Below, piece by piece: positions 34,656-46,470 of a stretch of DNA of 64,000 nt. The notes below the pieces were generated by a model. That model did no database searches, was not told the origin of the DNA, and worked only from the letters and a program-made list of their open reading frames with translations. The translations under genes and the position numbers were made by a program. The stretch is from positions 248,001 through 312,000 of the forward strand of contig CALYLW010000541.1 in NCBI GenBank assembly GCA_944989445.1. Direction: 5' to 3'. The stretch comes from Ampullaceana balthica (taxonomy: Eukaryota; Mollusca; Gastropoda; Lymnaeidae). How positions within the stretch are numbered: the first letter of the stretch is position 1; each line of letters opens with the position of its first letter.

Positions 34656-35005
34656 AATGCTGTTAAAGGTTCAATAGTGCGCACCAAAAATTACTGCACC
34701 AAATTATAACTCTTTTCGAACGTTCCGCATAAAATTTTTCAATATGATAATAAATGAATTAAAAAAATTAATTAAAATAAATGAAAGTTCTGTATTACGT
34801 TATTTTTTATTCTGATTTGTATTAATTTTGAAAACGTCCTTCATTTTTGACGGTTGATACGTTAGTTTATAATAATTATTGAAATTAATATTATTTATTG
34901 TAGAAAAATTAAAAAAAAATTAGGGTTAGTATTAATGGCTACAAATGGAAGATTATAATAATATTTTTAATTTTTATTTCCTATCTTGATAATTTCTGCG
35001 GCCCC

Positions 35006-35046
35006 GACAGCTGATGGTCCGCGGACCACCACTTTGAGAAGCACTG
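35006..35046. mobile_element. Right terminus of a small hAT element
   Basis: The segment ends ccactttgagaagcactg, matching the right end of the complete element at 35213-35398. The left end was not found. Confidence 0.55.
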
Positions 35047-35212
35047 CTCTAAGAGACTTATAACCTGATTCTTGCCGTTTAATTCTATTGTGAAAAAAAA
35101 ATCTCTAGTCATGTGCCGTGCCGCCTTCATGTATCATGATTTATTTTAGATGTTTTCGACTCTCAGTTTTCTTAAAGGTGACGTAATGTAAGAAAAAAGA
35201 TGTCGTCTAATA

Positions 35213-35398
35213 CAGTGCTTCTCAAACTTTTTAATTTGGCTGACCGGCAGGAATTTTGTCCTTTGCACCAGGGACCGGTGCAATATTTTCCCTTCACTGA
35301 AAATTTTTTCTGTCCTTTTTTTGATAACTTCTGCTGACCGGCGGCGGATGGCCCGCGGACCGGCACCGGTCCGATGACCACCACTTTGAGAAGCACTG
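35213..35398. mobile_element. hAT MITE, 186 bp
   Basis: Inverted termini CAGTGCTTCTCAAA and TTTGAGAAGCACTG. Flanks gtctaata and (shifted one base) gactaata match at 7 of 8. The interior contains ggaccggtgc and gcaccggtcc, a second inverted pair. Confidence 0.75.
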
Positions 35399-36809
35399 AC
35401 TAATAAATACGGTCAAGCATTAGATAAAACAAAAGAATTGGAAAAAGGATTAAGTTGCTGCTATCCGTATTGATTTTTGAAAATTTGTACGGATTTTAAA
35501 AATTCAGAAATGGTTTTTATAAAAGCGTGACGTCATAAATAGGTCGCTCAATCGTTTCGTCCGTTCATACATTGTTTTGTGATATACTTTTTCAAGACTG
35601 CAGACATGGACGAATCTTACTTACAACCAGTACTTGCCCTACCGTGCCACCGGCCAATTTTTACCCTGTGTGAATCCATTGTCTCATGGAGTGAGTCCAC
35701 AGTTTGCCCAACGATTAACAGCGGATCTCTCGTGTTTAGTCGGCCCCGCCCCGTCGGGGACGCAGGGTAAATTTGTTCGCCGGCCATTCTAATGTATTCA
35801 GATGTGCCTGCGAACTTTGTTGGGGGAGGCGACTGAGACCGGATGGTGGGTTTGCAGGGGCCGAGCCCCAATTGTTTTAAAATGTCTGGAGCGCGTAAGT
35901 CGCCATGAAATTTGTCGACTTCCTGCTTGGAGAATGCCCACTCACCTCTGTCCCCCTATCCCCTTTAAACACACTTCCCCCCCCCCTCCAGTTTTTAAAA
36001 GAAGAACATAAAATAGAGTGGGAGAAGAGACGTGGTAAAAGCATGGGTGGAAGAGAGCATCCTTGAAACAACGATTGATACGAGGAAGAACAGGTTTGGG
36101 GGGGGGAGGGGGAAAGGAGAGTGCTGTTGAAATGTAGAAGGGGGCGTGGGGGTTGAGGATGGGGGGGGTGGGGGCGGCGGACTACGTCAATTAGTTTTGT
36201 GGCTTCTGTGGGGCTTAAGGCAGAATCTTGCAACAGCTGAGACGGTGCAGGAATGTAGCGATGGTTAGACAAAGACAGATTTGTGCATTGATCCGATTAC
36301 AGGGGTCCGCTGTTTGTTCCTTCGGCACACACACCCTGAGGTTGTTTCAACTCCGGGAGTAGAGTACTGTGTGTGTGTGTGTGTGTGTGTTTGTGTTGGT
36401 GGGAAAGAAGGGGGGGGGTGTAAGTTGGCCAAAGAACTACAAACTGGACTTACTAGCACAGGTCTTAAATTAAGACGGATGTTACAATCGAGTGGCGCCC
36501 GTTGTGTCACTCCACGTGATTTTGATTTTAAAAATGTTCTATAGTCGTTCAGGTGATTGCGTCATAAAATGTTCAATTAGTGATCCCGGGAGGGATTGAA
36601 ATAGCTCGCCTGACAAAACAAATATCACCAGAGTCATATAAATCCACATGCTCACCAATGTATGTTCCCCCAAGTCTAATACATGTTGATGCTTAAATCT
36701 AAATATGTTTCTAGTTGTGGCCCTTGGGTGTTGATGATTAGTACCACAAAGCCCAATAAAACTTAATATTTAACATATAACTATCGGTTATTAATTAGAT
36801 TCTAATTAG
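35399..36809. other. GC-rich region without a supported gene
   Basis: From about 35540 to 36540 the base composition rises, with long G and C runs and a (GT)n tract at 36366-36391. A frame at 35606-35770 begins gacATGG, a good initiation context, but has no recognisable domain. The opposite strand is also open, so it is not called. Confidence 0.35.
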
Positions 36810-36991
36810 GGGGTCGGCAACCTATGGCACGCGTGCCACACTTGGCACGCCAAGCAATTTCAAATGGCACGCAGACTCTTCACTCAATAAGAATATTGAC
36901 CTCGACTTGTATAAAATGATATGTGATGTTGGAACTTTGGATAATTTGAAACCTTTACTTGGCACACAGTTAGTAAAATGTTGACGACCCC
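36810..36991. mobile_element. hAT-like MITE seeding the 50-bp array
   Basis: Left end GGGGTCGGCAACCT, right end (reverse complement) GGGGTCGTCAACAT. Flanks ctaattag (36802-36809) and cgaattag (36992-36999) agree at 7 of 8. The interior has ggcacgcgtgcc, a perfect palindrome. Confidence 0.7.
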
Positions 36992-38150
36992 CGAATTAGT
37001 GCCTTTACTTGGCACACAGTTAGTAAAAGGTTGACGACATCTGAATTAGAACCTTTACTTGGCACACAGTTAGTAAAATGTTGAGGACCCCTGAATTAGA
37101 ACCTTTACTTGGCATACAGTTAGTAAAAGGTTGAGGACCCCTGAATTAGAGCCTTTACTTGGCACACAGTTAGTAAAATGTTGAGGACCCCTGAATTAGA
37201 GCCTTTACTTGGCACACAGTTAGTAAAAGGTTGAGGACCCCTGAATTAGAGCCTTTACTTGGCACACAGTTAGTAAAATGTTGACGACACCTGAATTAGA
37301 GCCTTTACTTGGCACACAGTTAGTAAAAGGTTGAGGACCCCTGAATTAGAGCCTTTACTTGGCACACAGTTAGTAAAATGTTGACGACACCTGAATTAGA
37401 GCCTTTACTTGGCACACAGTTAGTAAAAGGTTGAGGACCCCTGAATTAGAGCCTTTACTTGGCACACAGTTAGTAAAATGTTGACGACACCTGAATTAGA
37501 GCCTTTACTTGGCAAACAGTTAGTAAAATGTTGACGACCCCTGAATTAGAGCCTTTACTTGGCACACAGTTAGTAAAAGGTTGACGACACCTGAATTAGA
37601 GCCTTTACTTGGCACACAGTTTGTAAAAGGTTGAAGACCCCTGAATTAGAGCCTTTACTTGGCACACAGTTAGTAAAGGGTTGAGGACCCCTGAATTAGA
37701 GCCTTTACTTGGCACACAGTTAGTAAAAGGTTGAGGACCCCTGAATTAGAGCCTTTATTTGGCACACAGTTAGTAAAAGATTGAGGACCCCTGAATTAGA
37801 ACCTTTACTTGGCACACAGTTAGTAAAAGGTTGAGGACCCCTGAATTAGAGCCTTTACTTGGCACACAGTTAGTAAAAGATTGAGGACCCCTGAATTAGA
37901 ACATTTACTTGGCACACAGTTAGTAAAATGTTGACGACCCCTGAATTAAAGCCTTTACTTGGCACACAGTTAGTAAAAGATTGAGGACCCCATGAATTAG
38001 AACCTTTACTTGGCACACAGTTAGTAAAAGGTTGAGGACCCCTGAATTAGAGCCTTTACTTGGCACACAGTTAGTAAAAGATTGAGGACCCCTGAATTAG
38101 AGCCTTTTCTTGGCACACAGTTAGTAAAAGATTGAGAACCCCTGAATTAG
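36951..38150. repeat. 50-bp minisatellite, 24 units, derived from a MITE end
   Basis: Unit gcctttacttggcacacagt, then tagtaaaaggttgaggaccc, then ctgaattaga. The first 41 bases are the right end of the MITE at 36810-36991 and the last part is its target duplication. Units 1-11 alternate aaaatg and aaaagg types, i.e. a 100-bp higher-order repeat; units 17-24 mix aaaaga and aaaagg types. A single 1-bp insertion occurs near 37991. Confidence 0.96.
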
Positions 38151-38568
38151 AGGTCTCGATATGTAGTCCAATAATAATTAATGATAATTCTTACATATGT
38201 TGAATTTTAGTCGAATCCAAGGTGTTGATAAGCCCTAATTATTTCTACTAGACGCCCTGCGGCGTAGCATACGCCGCAGACTTGCTCACGGAGAGTGCAA
38301 AGAAAGTGGGGAAAGAACGGACACAAACTACAGCACGAAGAAATCAAAACAACGCGAGTGAACGTCGGTTGGGGGGGGGAATGCCGAATCATTGTTGGTT
38401 TCGAGACATTTGCACTGTGGTTATCTACCTGCCCACCACCCTTTACCACATTAGCTTGCCAACCATAAACTGTGATTGGCCGACCCTAAAAAGAGTCAGC
38501 CATGTTGGCAATAAAGGGGTAAAAGAACGGGGCACAAACAGACATTTTTAAAGATTTAAAAAAAACAA
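38151..38568. other. Unassigned sequence
   Basis: Contains cattgttggtttcgagacatt (one base variants) at about 38390, echoed by cattgttggtctcgagacatt at about 38683 on the far side of the tRNA-like pseudogene. No gene supported. Confidence 0.35.
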
Positions 38569-38642
38569 TGTTTGCGCTGGGGCTTGAACTCAGCTTTCCC
38601 GTATAAGGCGGACGTAATAACCAGTACACTACGAATCTCACG
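38569..38642 (-). pseudogene. tRNA-Val-like pseudogene
   Basis: The minus strand reads TCGTAGTGTACTGGTTATTA, then ACGTCCGCCTTATACGGGAA, then AGCTGAGTTCAAGCCCCAGC, ending GCAAACA. It follows the eukaryotic tRNA-Val pattern (CGTAGTGTAGTGGTTATCAC, CGCCT...ACACGCGAAAG). An oligo-T run, a polymerase III terminator, follows at 38567-38556. The acceptor stem and anticodon stem have mismatches, and the anticodon position reads TAT rather than TAC. It is therefore a pseudogene or a tRNA-derived SINE head, not a working tRNA. Confidence 0.6.
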
Positions 38643-38842
38643 TAATTATTCTTTGAAGGAACAATGCAAGTGAAGGCAAGAACCATTGTTGGTCTCGAGA
38701 CATTGGTCGATCCCAGCGAGGGTCATTCGTCATGCTCATTTGCACACACTCGCTTTGGTGAAGGGGGCGGGAGGAGGGCTAGAGAGTCGGCGTGCGTGTG
38801 TGGAGTCCCGCATGGTTGGGCGACGTAGAGAATTATATATAT

Positions 38843-39301
38843 ACTAGCGTTTCACCCGTCAAAAATGACGGAAGTTTTCAGCTGAAATCTATTTATTTTA
38901 TTGAAAAATGCACTTTTTTAGGGCGCCTATGGCGCCGACCTTTTTCAAAAGCCCAACTAACTTGTCCTTGTTTGATAAATACGAAATATTAAACTTTCTG
39001 AAATGTACACAAAGTATTTTATTATAGGGGTTGCAGGGCGCCTGCGGCGCCCCTTTTATTATTTTATTTTATAATTAACCATCATCAAATCCACTTTTTA
39101 CACTGATCCCTTTTCGAAAATTAAAATATGAGCGAAAAAAAATGACGTCATATAATATTTTTTTACAGCACATCTTTAATTTGCACACCTTTTGATGCAT
39201 TGGTGCAGTGAATTGGTTTTCCCTGCTTTCTAAAATTAGTAGCGTCAGGACTGACAGAAACTACTTGCGTGACAATTGCAAATTATATTGTTTATATAAT
39301 A
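38843..39301. mobile_element. Helitron-like repeat unit 1
   Basis: Starts ACTAGCGTTTCACCCGTCAA and runs to gacaattgcaaattatattg. It includes two GC palindromes, ggcgcctatggcgcc and ggcgcctgcggcgcc. The start resembles terminal sequence of Helitron/HINE-type elements; class tentative. Confidence 0.5.
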
Positions 39302-39596
39302 ACTAGCGTACACCCGTCAAAAATAACGGAAGTTTTAAGCTGAAATCTATTTATTTTATAAAAAATGCACTTTTTAGGGTGCCTACGGCGCCGACCTTTT
39401 TCAAAAACCCAACTAACTTGTACTTGTTTGATAAGTACTAAATATTAAACTTTCTGAAATGTACACTAAGTATTTTATAATAGGGGTTGCATTGGTGCAG
39501 TAATTTGGTTTTCCCTGCTTTCTAAAATTAGTAGCGTCAGGACTGACTGACAGACACTAGTGACTTGTGTGACAATTGCAAATTATATTGTATAGA
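39302..39596. mobile_element. Helitron-like repeat unit 2, internally deleted
   Basis: Direct tandem copy of 38843-39301 starting ACTAGCGTACACCCGTCAAA and ending in the same gacaattgcaaattatattg. It lacks about 160 bases between taggggttgca and ttggtgcag. Confidence 0.65.
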
Positions 39597-40045
39597 TTGT
39601 AACTTCCACACCAGATGATAAGTGCTCTATAAGGTGACGAAAGTCATGTACGTGTTCATTATAAAGAGGTATACATTTAATGTTTAGTCCTATGAGTGTT
39701 GTTTAGCCATGACATTTGTAGATAAGTAATTAAGAAATTTGAAGATAATTCCCATAGATAAGTCTCATATATGGTAATATTTAGTAATGTAAATTGTCAT
39801 CATAAGGCTAGTTGATAAGAAGTCCTACCCATGTTTATGATAGAGTCGGTTGATGAAACTAGGGGTGCCAAAAGGGACCATATATAACTCCGTAGTGGGC
39901 CGCCTAGAGCTCAACAGGCGGCCCGCGGGCCGAAGTTTTCCCACTGTAGGTTTAGTCTGTAGCTTGTATGGTTTTGTCCTTTTTTAAAATCCATTCAGTT
40001 TAAAGTTTGAATGATTTAGTATATATTTTAATGGTTTTATAAAGT
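39597..40045. other. Unassigned sequence
   Basis: AT-rich. A GC patch at 39890-39935 (gcggcccgcgggccg) with gtgggccgcc resembles hAT interior sequence but no termini were resolved. Confidence 0.35.
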
Positions 40046-40530
40046 TATGGTTTGATATGTATGGTTTGATATCTATGGTTTGATATGTATGGTTTGATAT
40101 CTATGGTTTGATATATATGGTTTGATATGTATGGTTTGATATGTATGGTTTGATATGTATGGTTTGATATCTATGGTTTGATATCTATGGTTTGATATCT
40201 ATGGTTTGATATCTATGGTTTGATATGTATGGTTTGATATCTATGGTTTGATATGTATGGTTTGATATCTATGGTTTGATATCTATGGTTTGATATGTAT
40301 GGTTTGATATGTATGGTTTGATATGTATGGTTTGATATCTATGGTTTGATATCTATGGTTTGATATCTATGGTTTGATATCTATGGTTTGATATGTATGG
40401 TTTGATATGTATGGTTTGATATGTATGGTTTGATATCTATGGTTTGATATCTATGGTTTGATATCTATGGTTTGATATATATGGTTTGATATCTATGGTT
40501 TGATATCTATGCATGGTTTGATATCTATGT
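40046..40530. repeat. 14-bp minisatellite, about 34 copies
   Basis: Unit atggtttgatatct or atggtttgatatgt. The variable base reads, in order, G C G C A GGG CCCC G C G CC GGG CCCC GGG CCC A CC, so a seven-unit block (GGGCCCC, 98 bp) recurs. Confidence 0.96.
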
Positions 40531-40685
40531 TTTGAAGGACTTAGTTTCCAGTTTGAAAGGTTTGGTCTCAATTTTGAACAAATTCGCCCCTTAAGTTTCA
40601 ATTCTTGAGTCTTAATTTCAACGATTGATATCATTATCATATTACATTTTTGGGGTTCGATTTGTGATGCGACATCTACACTTTC

Positions 40686-41409
40686 TAGGGCTGTTAACAA
40701 TTAATTTTAATTTCGATTAAAGCTAACAATTAAATTTTATGATGTCATTAGTAACACTTATTAAACGGTCTTCTTGAAAATCTAAATAACACTGGAATGT
40801 CTCTTTATATGTAATCTTTTAACCAACTACGCAAAAAGACAAGTGTGTTGACATTATTTATGTCAAGTGATGAGCGGGTCTAATTGACAATATAACCAGC
40901 TGAGCTGAACAACCATTCACATGGAACTGAGGTAACTGGTATGCACAAAAGGATCTTGGCAAGGAATGACATTATCGGATATCGGTGTTCATTAAGTTTC
41001 CACCATTGTAGAGGGAAAATGGATTGAAGAACTTTCATCACTATTTTTTAACGCAGTAATTCATCAGAAGAGCTGTCGTCATTTTCTGTCTCTTGGTCAG
41101 ACTCCATTACTGCCATTAGCTTAATACACTTTTCATTTGGTTTGATAAGTATGCAAAGTGTTAGAACCATGCTAGGCAAACTTTATCAACATTTTGAACA
41201 TTCCCGTAAGTCCATAGTTTAAAACTAAAATGTTCGTGTAATTTTCTGGAAATTTATTATTTATCTGTCGCTGTTTTTTATTATTTTTTTATTTACTTTT
41301 TATTTCCAATAATTTTTAAGTGATGGGTCGATTAATCGTTAAAAATAATTGAGTCGTTAAAATTTTTAACGATTAATCGAGATTTTAATCGTTAATTTCC
41401 GCAGCCCTA
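40686..41409 (-). mobile_element. ZBED-type hAT element, copy 2 (hATC part kept)
   Basis: Termini TAGGGCTGTTAACAATTAAT and (reverse complement) TAGGGCTGCGGAAATTAACG match the 3' and 5' ends of the copy at 19802, so it lies on the minus strand. The minus strand at about 40800-40925 encodes EWLFSSAGYIVN followed by RSSLD and NVNTLVFL, the hATC dimerisation motif, broken by stops. The flanks do not form a clear duplication. Confidence 0.8.
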
Positions 41410-43118
<1,709 letters not shown>

Positions 43119-44140
43119 CAGCGGCGTAGCGTGGGTATGTGCCGCCCGCGGTAGGATCCTGGTTTGCGGGGGGAAAAACATATATGCTCTAAAGGAAAGA
43201 CAATTTTTTTAGAAAGTAATAATGACACTATTCATTTTTCATGTTATTAATAAATAGAAAAGCTTTCATTACAAAAAATAATAAATATTAATTTTTCTGT
43301 TTTTCTTCATGGCACAATCTTTAGTGTATCAATGTTGTCAGCCATGACATGATCAAAATCCATAATAGCCATTAGATTACGTAAATGGTGTACGAAAATC
43401 GTAACTGCAAACCCTCACTTGAAATTCTTCCCAACTATTTCTCTACATATCATGACTACATATCGCTTTGATCGTCACAATTTTCTCTCTTGTTCTTTAA
43501 CTGGAAGGTACAATTAAAATCGTTTGGTATCGACATAAAGTTTTATTAAAAGTCAAGCATCATTTAATTTGTTCCATTAGTTTCTCTGTGAGTAGCCTTT
43601 TCAAAGTATTTTTAGCGCAACAAGTTTGTAAATAATTTCGCGCTTCATTGACTTCATAAAGTACATTTTTTTCTAAATGTCCAGAAAACAATTGCATTCT
43701 GACTAGCAAAATTCCTGCGTGTGTCCGTGTTCTTAAATTTTCGTCTGACTCGGTCAGTTGTACTATAGCTTTTTTAAAAAAAGTGTCAAAATGGATTCAT
43801 GGTAGATTCACTACAGTGGCGTAGCTAGAGGGGGGGGGGCGGTGGGGGTGGTCCGCCCCGGGCGGCACTCATATAGGAGCGGCATTTGTGGCCATTTGAA
43901 AGGTTAAGTCATTTCTGACAACCCCCTTTTTTCTTTTGAATTGGGAAAACCAAGGTGAAACAAAAATATTCTTTATTTCGAGACTTAATTAACGGATTCG
44001 CGCAACATTTGTTTGATTACATAGTGGTGGTTATAACTAATGCAAAACCGTTCAAAAAATCGTTCAAAAATGTTATATATATATTTATTTTGTTTTGTAA
44101 ATTAAGCGGTATACGTCACAAATGGCGCCTTTATACGAAA

Positions 44141-44144
<4 letters not shown>

Positions 44145-44220
<76 letters not shown>
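44145..44220. repeat. (CA)n microsatellite
   Basis: About 37 CA dinucleotides with one phase break at 44190. Thr/His frames across it are artefacts. Confidence 0.97.
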
Positions 44221-44225
<5 letters not shown>

Positions 44226-44719
44226 CCACCCAAAAAAACCACAAAGAAATTCACCACTGGGCCTAATAATATGTGCTATTAATATCGCCACGACAGTTTT
44301 TGCGCAGAATGATTCGCTAACAAGTACCTACATAACATGGTGGTTCAAACATTGTGGTTTAACTTGCGAGTACTATTTTATATTACAGTTTCAGTTTTTT
44401 GAAAATTATTGTAAGGTAACTTGCTCAAAATTAAATATTTTTTTATTGCATTAAAGTAGCACACACACAATTTGTGTTTTTCATTAAATTACGGTTATTC
44501 ATCAAAAATTGTACGCCTATACAATTAAAGTATTGTGTCAATAATTTGAATTCGTCTATTTTATGGAAAATTATTTAGATTTATGGCAAGAACATGAAAA
44601 TATTCAAATTTATCCGTTAATAAACACCAAAATAGCATAAATAATTTCGAAAAAGACATAGTTTAAAATTTCAAGTATCTTGGAAAAATTGAGATCTGAA
44701 GAAGTATATATAACTATTA

Positions 44720-45660
44720 AAACGAGATCAGATGCTTGAATTTTACTCAGTTCATGCAATCTTTTTCTTTTCTATGTTATCTCAATTTATGGGAACCCGT
44801 CTCTTTTTAAAATTAATGCAAACTCATTTCATGGAACAAAGAGATGTGCAAATACAGAACGCTGTTATAGAGAGTTGGAGACATCAACTGAACGCCGAGT
44901 TAGAAGGAGAAAAAATATTAGTGGGGAAAATACAGAAGACGTGGTTCTATCTTAAGAGCAAGACGTACTACGAGAAATGTTTTTATCCATGGATGGAATT
45001 ATAAAAGAAAAAATAGATCGCCTTGATGAGTTGCATGTCCTTGCAAGAAAATATTCGTGTATAATACCATGTAATGAAGAAATTTGAACATCAAATTAAT
45101 TTCTTTATTGACATTGATAAAGAATAGTTCAATATTGAGAGAAAAATGAATCGGGTTTTTATGGCTGTACACACGGGCAAGTCTTAGCAATTGCGGGGCC
45201 CTATATGGCTTAGTTTGCGAAAAGGACTGTAGGGGGCCCAATTTGGGTAGCTATAAGGTATTAATAAGGATAATAAGTGAAAATTAAGATAGGTGGGGCC
45301 TATGAAAGTGCGGGGCCCACTGTGACCCCATAGGTTGCAGTGGCCAAAGACCAGCCCTGGCTGTACCTACACTACAAGAAGAGGCATTATGTTTGAAAAA
45401 AACGGGGGAAAGGCCCCCTTGATCTATTAAAATATATTCAGCAGTAAAGATTGGAAAATTCTGTCCCCAACAGTATAATTTTGCTAAGAATTTTTTCAAC
45501 AATTGCTATCAGTGTATCTAGTTGTGAAAGGAGCTTCTCCGAACTGAAGTTGACAAAAAATTTATCTTCGTTCCACGATGATTGATTTAAGACTACAAAA
45601 TTTTGCAATATTGTTCATAGAACAAGATATTAAAAATAATTTAAATTTTGTAGCATAATA
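44720..45660 (+). pseudogene. Decayed ZMYM1-like hAT transposase
   Basis: Two family blocks can be read. Around 44935-45085, SGENTEDVVLS and DVLREMFLSMDGIIKEKIDR, then LDELHVLARKYS, match the region before the C-terminal domain in ZMYM1-type transposases. At 45495-45655 the hATC dimerisation region reads SSCERSFSELKLTKN, then after a one-base frameshift RSTMIDLRLQNFAILFIEQD. In between and upstream are stops, so it is inactive. Family named from the hATC pattern ERSFSxLKLxKN...RSTM. Confidence 0.75.
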
Positions 45661-46090
45661 CACGATTTTTCTACTATGAAAGTTAAGTAAGTTAATGTAT
45701 AAACATGTTTACATTAATTACATACTAATGTATACAATTTCTTTGTTTATAAAAAAAATCACATAGAATCTACATGTATTTATAAATAAAAAATTAATGC
45801 ATATTAATTGGTAATGTTTTTGGTTGTAAATTTGGAATATGTTACGTCTCATTTGGGGCGGGGGGGGGGCCTGCAACCTAAATAACTTTCTTGTGGCCTT
45901 TTAAAGAAAGTATCTTGTATTTTTATAAATGTGTATTTATAGGTATATCATCTTATATTACTCTTTTATTACTGCTTACATAAATAGGGCATGCAATGGA
46001 AAAAATGTTCCCCAAATATTCTGCGTTTCAATTACAATTATTTATTCATGTTTATTAATTTATTTTAAAAAAATCACTTGATTGACGTAA

Positions 46091-46470
46091 GGGGCCGTCC
46101 ATAAATGACGTCACGCGATTTGGCTGATTTTTTTACCCCCTCCCCCCTCGTCACACGTCGTCACAAAAACTTATATCCCTTCTTCAATATGACTTCACGA
46201 AGTTTCCACCCACCCTCATAAAATCTGTATTTCCTATTTGAAAATGAGCATGTTTCAAATAAAAAATTTTGTCATTTAAATGTTTTTAGTGTAAGGCTGC
46301 ACTCTAATATCGTTACACGCGTGAAGCCATGTAAAACGTCATTAAATAAATTGTCGGTTATCATATATTTAAGTGGAACTTTTATTTAAACTTGCGCGTT
46401 TTGATGTGACGTCAAATATGTGACTCCCTCTCCCCCCCCCAGGTGCGTGACGTCATTTATGGACGGCCCC
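46091..46470. mobile_element. Harbinger-like MITE, copy 3
   Basis: Left GGGGCCGTCCATAAATGACG and right cgtcatttatggacggcccc are near-perfect inverted repeats. Flanks are gtaa and tatt. The interior matches copy 2 (20780-21172). Inserted in the nested hAT. Confidence 0.85.

Noticed and set aside
43955..44454. Thr/His-rich frames
   Set aside because: (CA)n microsatellite within a transposon.
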